Below the pieces are notes generated by a model. It did no database searches. It was not told the DNA's origin and saw nothing but the letters and a program-made list of their open reading frames with translations. The translations under genes and the position numbers were made by a program. Positions 54,394 through 64,000 of a stretch of 64,000 nucleotides of DNA are shown piece by piece. The stretch is from Ascaphus truei. Lineage: Eukaryota > Chordata > Amphibia > Anura > Ascaphidae. Numbering within the stretch: the stretch's first letter is position 1; each line of letters starts with the position of its first letter. The stretch lies in assembly GCA_036426205.1 (NCBI GenBank), contig CM071568.1, positions 36,381,499 to 36,445,498 of the forward strand. The letters run 5' to 3'.

Positions 54394-55183
54394 TGTGACA
54401 AACGCCCCTCTTTTGTAGCGCTGACGTCTGTCTGGGTTCTTCCCGACACAGTCTTCTAGGGTTAATTATACAAAAACAGGATCATGCAAAGTATTACGTT
54501 GCTTAACTCAGGCTTTTGCCTGCTTTATTTTCATCCAAGTAAGGTACTGCAGCTTTAACATGTGTAGGCAAGAGGAACTCAGATATTAACATTCAGCGGT
54601 TTACTCATATCAGTGTTATAGTATTTCCCACACTGTTATTTCAAGAAACAAAAACCAAATCATATAAACAAAATCCTATCCCATTCAGGGATCTAACTAC
54701 ACAGCAGAATCAGCCTCTCTAACTGCTGCTGGGCCAACTAACCTGGTTCCCCAGCTTAAAACAATGCCCTCTCATTTATGGTCACTAGATAAAGCATACA
54801 GTCTTTTAGATACAGCAATAAACATTTGCTTGTCTTATCTGTTCGTGGTGGGAACTCGGTCCCAAGTGTCCAGGCAAATCTTCTGGTACTGTGTTACTTG
54901 AAGGGGCCATCCACCCCGAACTGGATGCAGGGGAGCAGCGAAACCCCCAGTCTCCAGGCTCTAAGAAGAGAGAGTGAAATGCAAACCTCTCTGCTCTAAA
55001 TACCTGTGCTAGTGATTAGGAGAGCAGGTGAGGGAGAACTAGACACATTGTAAACTGTGGTCTGGATTTTCCATCCACCAGCCTGAGTTAATGTGTTGCT
55101 GTGGAATGGATCATTTTGAACTATTCCTACACTTTCTGACCTAAAACGGGGCAGAAAGCTGCCTAACATCTTTGGACTATGTC

Positions 55184-55186
<3 letters not shown>
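54394..55186 (-). repeat. Solo LTR (family B), 793 bp
   Basis: The ends tgtgaca (54394-54400) and tgtcaca (55180-55186) are inverted, and the flanks are atat on both sides, though the right one is part of a TA run. Inside, ctgctttattttc supplies a minus-strand AATAAA, so the LTR is minus-oriented. 54450-54900 is shared with 41905-42340. No provirus remains. Confidence 0.7.
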
Positions 55187-55235
<49 letters not shown>

Positions 55236-55350
55236 GCTGAACCCCGTTATAACGCAGTGCTCGGGGGCCACAGAATGAAACCGCGTTATAACCGGGATCC
55301 CTATTTTTTTTAAATGGCTGCCGCGATCAGGGATTCCTCGTCCGCCGGAG
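55187..55350. mobile_element. (TA)n and half of a MITE-like repeat
   Basis: A TA run (55187-55232) is followed by ccgctgaaccccgttataac and ccgcgttataaccgggatcc. This phrase is typical of frog MITEs whose termini read CCGCTGAACCCCG, from memory. Only one end is present. Confidence 0.5.
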
Positions 55351-56694
55351 AGAATTTTGCTATTAGTCAATCTAAAAAACAAGATCCATAATGTTTGTTT
55401 CACATCATTTGTCAATTTTTTTTATTCGTCGGAGGAAAAAAGCTTGTGAAATAAGGCTGTGTATTTTATGGTTTATGGTAAAATAGATTGTTTCAATTAT
55501 TTATTAATGTTTGCACAAGTGAATAGTTTTAGAAGTAGGAATCAGGACCTGCTCTAGAGTTTTGCCGGAAATGCAAAAATAACGTTGGCATTAAAATATT
55601 ATCACTGCGCCAATATAATTTCAGTTAGGTGCTACGGAGTCGTTAGCATCTGGTCTAAAATTATCTTAATGACATTTTAAATTATCATAATTGCTTATGT
55701 TCAGATTGTACATCTGTTGCAGTTATATGACTGTGCATAACAAGCACATGTGCATAAGGCTTGTGCTTATTTTCATCATCCGATGATTTTAAAAACTAAA
55801 CTCTTTGGGGTGTGACTTTTGTTTGCAACCATAATATCCCAATAAATTATTCCCTTCTCTTACCTCCTGCTCTATTGTACTGTAAAACATTCTGTGTCAG
55901 GTAGCGACTGTGCATTACTAGAGCAGGAAAAAAAGCCATGGCATATGTCCATGTAGAACACTTAAACATGCCATTTCTTTCAAGGAGATTCCGTTTCTTC
56001 GACATATCAGGTATTATTTGTTTCATTTATTTTTGCACCAGTTTTGTAGTTGCAACACTTTTGTAAATATCTCCCAAAGTAAAAGTGGTCCAATTCTGGG
56101 GTAAAAAAAACCGCACCAGGTGAATCAAAGAAAAATCATGTTGACTTCAACGGAAGCTTTATCTTTGATACATTTGGTGCATATTTTTGATCCAGAATTA
56201 CAATATTTTTCTTTGAATATTTCCCTCTGTGAATGTTGTGAACCATAATGCATAATACATGTTTAGTTATAACAATGTCCCTTTGAGTTGTGAAATATGT
56301 TGTGGCAATCTGTAGTGGCATCTTGTACAGTAAGATGTTTGTATGTTTCTTCAGCACACATGGTGGAATTTTCATTAAGTGTTGCACACTGCTTTTTTAG
56401 ACTGCGCTAGGCATACAGATGTTAATAATATGTACTCAAAATTAATGTGCCTGTGTGTCAAAAAACAGACAAAGTGTTTCAAAATCGTTGGCCAAGTTCA
56501 ACTTGGCGTAAACCCTAAAAAGGATGTTTAAAGTGGTAGGGCCAAGTGGAAGTTGCTTAGGTTAGCAATATATAATATTGTCACTATATGGCTACTATAA
56601 ATAATATCACACTAATAATTTATCTTTACTAACACTAGTTATAAATAAAAATGCACATGGTTTACATTGTATTTGTAGTGCACTTTCCCCGACC
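55351..56694. other. AT-rich intronic stretch
   Basis: Nothing recognised. Confidence 0.4.
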
Positions 56695-57890
56695 CCCTGG
56701 GAGATGTGTGGCTACGGTCTGTGTTGTGCAGTGCAATACCTGAGGCTCACAGGAAACCTGAGCCTCTGCTACTGGGAACCTGGGGTGTACTTGAGACGAT
56801 TATCATAGCGCCTCCACCTGTACAGGATTCTACTATGTGGAATTACCCTGTTACAGGACCCAATGCAACAAAAAACACTTGTGTAAGTATAACAGTTTTA
56901 CTGCACAGAATAATAGTAATAACACTCCAAAACTTACAAGCCTCGCAGGCGTGGCCCTTCACCGTGCTTCCCTGTGCACCGTGTCCTCACCCTCACAGGT
57001 TTACTCCCAAGTACTAAGGTGCCCCATGGCACCCAACACCCTGATGTCCACAGAGTCACTCACTCTCTCACGTGTGTGTTTGACAGCACTGCCCCACTAG
57101 CCCGTGTATAGTTGATGCACTTGGTGAGATGAGGTACCTGCCGGGTGCACCCACACCCGGGCGCGCAGTGATGAAGCGATGCGATGCCTCTGCCTCTACG
57201 TTGGGTGGGTCCCGCGTGGAATGTACCACCATGTACAATGTCTCTTGGATTAGATGGGTGATCTGGTCCCAGATCACCTAAGGCCAGCGCAGCCGTGTCC
57301 TGGCTAGATCCCTATCACTATAGAAACTAATGGGGCTAGTCCGTGTCTAAGGGGCCTGTCCCTGTAGCAGCTACAATCTGGTTTGGGTCTCAGGGTCTAC
57401 CTTGGGCTTAAGGTGGTTAAGCTAGGCCTTATAAAGGGAAGCACAGATCCCTGGACACTACCTCTCAGCTTCATCTCCCTTCATAGACTGGCGTGCTCCT
57501 CAGCGCGCAAAAATTTATCATCCCAGAAGATCCTCCAAGCCCTATTGGCTGTTGCACACCGTATGACTATCAGCTCCTGGCATCATGGGGCTTGTAGTCC
57601 CCGTGGAGCCCTCTCTGGCTAATAGCCGCCACTATGCGCTGTACTGCGCATGCACATCTTTCCTTCTAATGGCCCCCGTCCTCAATAGAGTTCTGTGCAT
57701 ACGCCGAGTCTCGCGCATGCGCAATTGAAAACAAGATGGTGGTGCGCCTTTGGTGATGCACTCACCTCTTCCAGCAGCTGCTCATTGCCTGCATCTCCCT
57801 CAGCAGTGACCGGCACCTACCTGACACCCCCGCATCACCAATGGGGGGAATAGGCGGGGAATACAGAGAACCGGGGGACAAGATTACATA
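56695..57890 (-). repeat. LTR-like block related in layout to the 29-kb solo LTR
   Basis: On the minus strand the order of parts follows the solo LTR at 29203: CpG-rich U3 with gcgcatgcgc; ggactacaagccccatgatg (against ggaactacaattcccaggag); gccaatagggcttggagga (against gccaatagggctggaggaag); TATA-like ctttataaggcc; and a ggaggcgctatg phrase near the end. The termini are unclear. A related but distinct LTR is likely. Confidence 0.5.
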
Positions 57891-58792
57891 TTATTCAGTC
57901 ATGTTCTGATAAATGCTGGACCGAAATATCAGTATTCTTAATATGTAACCAATTTTTTTTCAATATTTATATCCATGTGCCCAGCTTCACTGTTTTTTTT
58001 TTTTTTTTGGCTTTACAATTACTGATGATTTGGGACATTCACCTAAAGTACTAGCTCGAGGCTCTGTTTTTGCATAGTTCTGAATTTTCCTTATTTGTTT
58101 TCTTCTCTGTGTGCTCAATCATATTACTTTTTTTTTATAAATCGTGTATTCAACATGCGCCAACATTTGTTTGAAAAAGCATAATATGTCTAATATGTGT
58201 GAAGTTGTCATACATACAACACAGCTTTTATAACTGTTTGCACTGGAATTTTGATGCACAAAATAATATACAAGTATTAATTTAGTTTAGGCCCCATGGT
58301 GCTGAACCACAATGCTGCAAAACCATCTTATTTAAGACATTAATGTCTAATTTAGTGGATTTAGAACATGTTTCTCGTTTTTGGATTGTGGTGTTATATG
58401 TTTTTCTAATGTATAGAACCATGATTTCCTCTGTTACCATTTTATATACTGTACTTCACCTATTATAATATTAATAGTTCAAATTAAATATTTCTAATGT
58501 CTCTGTTATAAGAGGGAAACAGTTTTCTTTCCAATCTGTAAGAAAATTAAAAACAGTTAAAACAGGTTAAAATCCCTGATATTGTGTTTCTATGCGGTAA
58601 ATCCTAATTTAGATTTTTCTTACTGTACTGGAACAGTAGTTATGAAAATATTACAACATTGATAAAGTACAGACTGTGCATATTACCGTGCTCCTCCTTC
58701 TGGAAGTATGTTGTTGGTAAAAGGATTGGCCTTACATGTATGAAAAACAAAAGAACAGATCCTGCGCTACTACCAATTTGGGCTAAAATATA
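57891..58792. other. AT-rich intronic stretch
   Basis: No gene. The sequence acagtagttatgaaaatatt (58632) is repeated beyond the MITE at 59242. Confidence 0.4.
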
Positions 58793-59298
58793 CAGATGCA
58801 GCGGCCCTTATTTGAACAAATCACTGCGCCGTTTGTGTGCGCTGCTGTACTCCACGCGGCATTAACGCCGCCAATCGCCCCAGGCGCACGTGTTTATCGT
58901 GGTTGCTTTGTTAGAATTTCATGGATTGTGTGTAATTAAATGCAATGAAATTAATGAATTGTAATGTGTACAGTACTGTGCTACTGTGCTACTGTGTCAA
59001 TTTCAGGCGTTTAAAAACCAGAACACTAAAATGCCATTTTCTGCACTCACGTCTTAAGGCGGTACAGTTGGAAGAAATCCTGTGCCATTACATGGGTATT
59101 CCGAGGTATACACTACGTGAAGTGTTTCAATAACTGCCGCTGCATCTGTACTGTGACATGTTTACATTTAGAACCTAAGCCTGTGTAACAAAGGCGTCAT
59201 TTGGTTGCATCTTTTGATCAAAGCATGACTCAAGCCTGCCGGTACAGTAGTTGTGAAAATATTACGACACTGATAAAGTGCAAGCATGGAATATGCAC
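58632..59298. repeat. ~50-bp direct repeat flanking the 58.8-kb MITE
   Basis: acagtagttatgaaaatatt...ttgataaagta at 58632 and acagtagttgtgaaaatatt...ctgataaagtg at 59245 are diverged copies on either side of the MITE, too long to be its target duplication. Confidence 0.6.
58793..59148. mobile_element. Tc1/mariner-type MITE, 356 bp
   Basis: cagatgcagcggc at the left end and gccgctgcatctg at the right end are perfect 13-bp inverted repeats, each bordered by TA (58791-58792, 59149-59150). Similarity continues inward (ttattgaac / gtttcaataa). Non-coding. Confidence 0.78.
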
Positions 59299-59389
59299 AT
59301 GCTAATAAATCCAATTTAAGGAGGAAGAACAAATTACATTTTCTACCAAGTACATGTTTCCAAAAAGTGTTTCATGAATGTTTTCATAA

Positions 59390-60720
<1,331 letters not shown>

Positions 60721-60900
60721 AATAGGAACAAGGTGATACACACCTTGATAAAGGGCGTACAGCCCGAAACACGTAGGTGCGTTGTTATTGTATCAGGGGT
60801 CTGTCATGATCCAATAAACTTTTTCATTTTTCAAATGTGAGCCTCCTCCTAATAATTTGTGGCAGTGCTCTGCCCTGTTCCTATTTTTAGTCTTTTAACA
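60721..60900 (+). repeat. PLE-type 3' tail with a decayed hammerhead motif
   Basis: At 60741-60779: stem I cacc / ggtg; core ttgataa (CUGANGA with the C and the second G changed); stem II gggc / gccc perfect over gtaca; GAA; acacgt; A. A ccaataaacttttt poly(A)-like phrase follows at 60811. The layout equals the motif at 53992, but with two core changes that should stop cleavage. Confidence 0.6.
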
Positions 60901-61700
60901 AGGCTACAGTATGAGAGAAGCTGTTGCAAGCACTATGCAACTTCTGTAAATCAGCTCTAGTCTGTAATGTACAGTAGAGGAATAGTTACAAATAAATAAA
61001 TCAATTATAATATTAACGACCATATTTACTGCACGCAATACTAACTCTTAAGTACACAAGTGAGGGCAAATTATAGAGAATTGGGGAGCAAGCATATTGG
61101 GTAGTCACACATGAGATACATACATATACAAACACAGATACATACGTATACACCATACATATACAAACACAGATACATTAACTATATAGTTACATCTGGA
61201 AAATGCACAATAAAGAATGATTGGTTAAGAAATCTATGCGGTTGGGGGTGTCGGATCCCCAAATTTCGATAGTTCATGGCTTCCACAGTTCAGTTTAATA
61301 TGAACCGTAGCTCCAATCTATAGTCGTGTATCCAAGACAGAAATTAACCAAAACCTTGTTTCTGATGCAGTTCAGGTCCCCTTCTCTGACCCCAGACCAT
61401 CTGATGCCCCTCCCTGTTGCTTGGGAAAGGGAAACTTAAAATTCTGTAGGGGTGAAAGCCACGGGGGTGGACAATTCCCTTCAAAAACTGATGTCATATA
61501 ATTCCCCCTGCAGATCCCTACATCCTCCAGAGCAGCTGTATGGTCCATGTGGGTTAACTGTAGATTTAATGCACCCTCTTTCTCCTGCTGTCTCTGCCTC
61601 CTCTGATACTGGGAATCCAATAATCAAAAGAAGTGCGACCAAGAGAAAGCTCTGATCTTAAGTTTAACCTGCAGATCCTACAGCTTGACAGGAGGAAGTA
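60901..61700. other. Non-coding stretch
   Basis: A small tandem of tacatatacaaacacagatac occurs near 61,120-61,175. Otherwise nothing. Confidence 0.4.
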
Positions 61701-62380
61701 GGACACTCCCCCAATCTTACCCACTGCCCCACCATATCACTCATTCTCCTCCACTTTCCCCTCCTATGTCACCCCCTCTTCCCCATGTCACCCACAACCC
61801 CTTCATGTAACCTACTTTCTAACTTCTCTCTCCACTTTACTTCAGTCTCTTCCTTTCACACCCACTCCGACCCCATGTCACCGACTCTGACCCTATTTCC
61901 CCCATTTGACTCCATGTCACTCTCTCCCATTCCATGTAACTCTCCCATCACATTTTTTCTCTTCTACCATGTTATTCTCTTTTTCTCCATTTAATTCTCT
62001 CTGTCCCATGTAAATATCTCTCTCCTTTGTCATAGGGAAGATAGAGAGTGACATAGAAAGGGAAATAATGACATGGGAGAGAGTTTGTGACATAGGGGGA
62101 GAGTGGGTTTCATGAGGATAGTGGATTACATGGGTAGAGTCGAATTGATGTAGAGAGTGGATGACAGAGGAACTTGGAGACATAAGAGACAGTGGGTAAC
62201 ATGGGGTGTGAGTGACATGGGGTAAAGTGGGTGACACAGTGGCTAGAGAGTGGGTGACATCCAGACGTATAGTGAAATGGCTTTGAGTGGGAGACATGGA
62301 GGAGAGTAATTTACACTGGAGAAGTGGATACACGAGAGGGGGAGTGGGTGACATGGGGAGCAGTGGTGACATGAAGGGGA
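61701..62380. repeat. Two-sided minisatellite that changes strand at ~62,030
   Basis: 61720-62030 is made of ccccatgtcaccc / ctctcc units (C-rich). 62035-62380 is made of gtgacatgggg / gagagtg units (G-rich), the reverse complement of the same theme. The pair forms a long imperfect palindrome. Confidence 0.8.
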
Positions 62381-64000
62381 GTTTCCCTATCTCCTTCGTT
62401 GCAGGTGTAGGATCTCAACTGCATATCAGAGCTTATCCCTATCTACTGCTTACTCAAATTCAACTGATTATTGGATCCCTTTTATCAGAGATGTTTGGCA
62501 AGCAGGAGACAGAGAGAGTCTCTCCAATCTGCAACTAACCCATGCAGCTACATTGGAGACGGTAGAGACCCATGGGGGATATGTCTGGGGGAGGGGGAGA
62601 AAATACCACCAGTTTATGGCACAATAAATGATTTTTTATTTAAATCCATGTACCATTGTCCATCAGTTACACTGATATATTGGGTGAAATGTTGGTCTTC
62701 CCTTGGACTAAGGAGCACCAGTAAATGTATCATTATTTATCTTGTTTCTGGTGGACAGCAAACATCCACAATTTGCCCATTAAAGTTGGAGACATAGTGT
62801 TTGGGTTGAATTATGACATTGAAGGTGGAGCCATGATGCCACAAGAAGAACGGCACTGATGGTACCTTGTGACCCACTCATTAAAAGGTCATATATCGCT
62901 AGGTTTGTTTCAAGCAGCAATCCCACACAAATTTTGAATTGATTTTTTAAACAGGATTTGAACGAAGTGGATCATACAAGCTGAGTTGTTCTAGTCTCAG
63001 CTCATGAGATATTGAAAGTTTTAAATGAAGGTGCACTGTCTGTTTTTTTTTTTTAAATATAGTGCCCATGGTCATCCATCATTTTCGTGGTCATTTTGGG
63101 AAGTTAACACCGGCACCTAAAACTATAGTGAATCTGGCACTAAAAGCCATATTTACAAAGCGATGCTACTCCAAAAGATATCTTAAGGCCCATCCAAGTG
63201 TATTCCGGTGATGGAAGGTGTCTTGAAGAGCAGCACCACTTTGTAAATATGGCCCTAAATCTGTAGAAATATGTATTTAAAGTTGCTATTTGCATTTTGT
63301 TTCTGGCACAAAAATGGTTAAATGCATTACAGAAGTAGGCTTTAATAATTAATCTGCAGATGTAGCGAGATTTACTGGCTCTGGGGCTGCAGCTTAAAAG
63401 CCTTTAGCTGCGGCTCTGGAGATAACGCTATGGCGATCATGCTATGGGGGTTCCATTCCTTGGTATGGGACTCCCCATAGCAATAATCCTCCAGCCTTGG
63501 GGCAGTTGAGGGCTCGCTGCATGCCCCATTGCCGAAAACAGTAAGGATTGCTACATCTGTATTTTCAAACACTGCCCTTAATGAAGAGTTATTGTCACCC
63601 AAAACCTTCTGATATTTGTACTGTTAAATGAATCAGCAGAATAAAAACATCAAGATATGGTAAAGCCCTGTGTTTGTGAAACATTTATTTTGTGTGTGCT
63701 ACATATGATTACATAGATTATACAGATTTTTGCCAGTTTTTGTGCTTTTGGGATCCACCATCCAGCTAGCCACTACACTTACTGCTGATTGTTTTTTTTC
63801 AAGTTGGAGAAATTGGTGCATGTGCTGTATAGAGACTGTTTTTTTTTTACATCTGTATTGTGTATATCAAAATAAATACTAATGTAGCATGCATCAATTT
63901 CCCCTTTTGGTGGAATATGATGGGATATTTTAGGTTGTAATATTCTGCACTAACACTGCTATTGAATCCTATGGAAACAATGATATTCTGCATTTTTACA
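62381..64000. other. AT-rich intron to the end of the window
   Basis: No gene or repeat recognised. Short frames are chance. Confidence 0.4.

Overview
This window looks like intronic DNA of a vertebrate, most probably an amphibian (likely a frog), although no single marker proves the species. The only host-gene sequence I can defend is one short CUB-domain exon near 59.4-59.65 kb on the + strand. It matches the first CUB domain of the giant CUB/Sushi protein CSMD3 and ends in a GC (not GT) splice donor. The other ~63.8 kb reads as AT-rich intron made of layered transposable elements. The amphibian guess rests on the mix of Tx1/L1-like LINEs, Penelope-like elements (PLEs) with GIY-YIG domains, Tc1/mariner and hAT elements, foldback MITEs and large GC-rich LTRs.

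Layout. 0-7 kb: LTR-like pieces, a degenerate CR1-like tail and a TA-flanked MITE. 7.6-11 kb: a 5'-truncated but otherwise intact Tx1/L1-like retrotransposon with perfect 14-bp target-site duplications, so a young insertion. 12.8-14.5 kb: a complete but broken Tc1 element (DD34E) lying against a decayed minus-strand endogenous retrovirus remnant (14.5-16.8 kb). 18-19.7 kb: first copy of a BEN-domain-like coding repeat. 19.8-25.4 kb: a second Tx1-like element (minus), split by 2.5 kb of DNA-transposon sequence. 26.5-27.7 kb: a LINE fragment whose 5' part is inverted (twin priming). 29.2-30.9 kb: a solo LTR with TATA duplications. 31.3 kb: MITE. 32.5-34.3 kb: a hAT element with 8-bp duplications that carries a 1-kb minisatellite. 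35-38.6 kb: Tx1, CR1 and PLE pieces. 39-41 kb: a palindromic MITE, CA repeats and a G-rich minisatellite. 42-46 kb: LTRs, a PLE piece and nested inverted repeats.

47.5-52 kb is the most unusual region. A helix-turn-helix exon (minus) and a BEN-like protein gene (plus) are divergently arranged around a ~250-bp promoter with two opposed TATA boxes, followed by a foldback MITE and ~1.5-kb tandem repeats. With the second copy at 18 kb this looks like a two-gene mobile element that I cannot name. 52.4-54.4 kb is a PLE whose tail holds a near-complete hammerhead ribozyme motif; a decayed relative lies at 60.74 kb.

The transposon genes do not act as a pathway. Almost all are broken, and each acts or acted only on its own family. 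All identifications come from reading motifs; no database search was possible.
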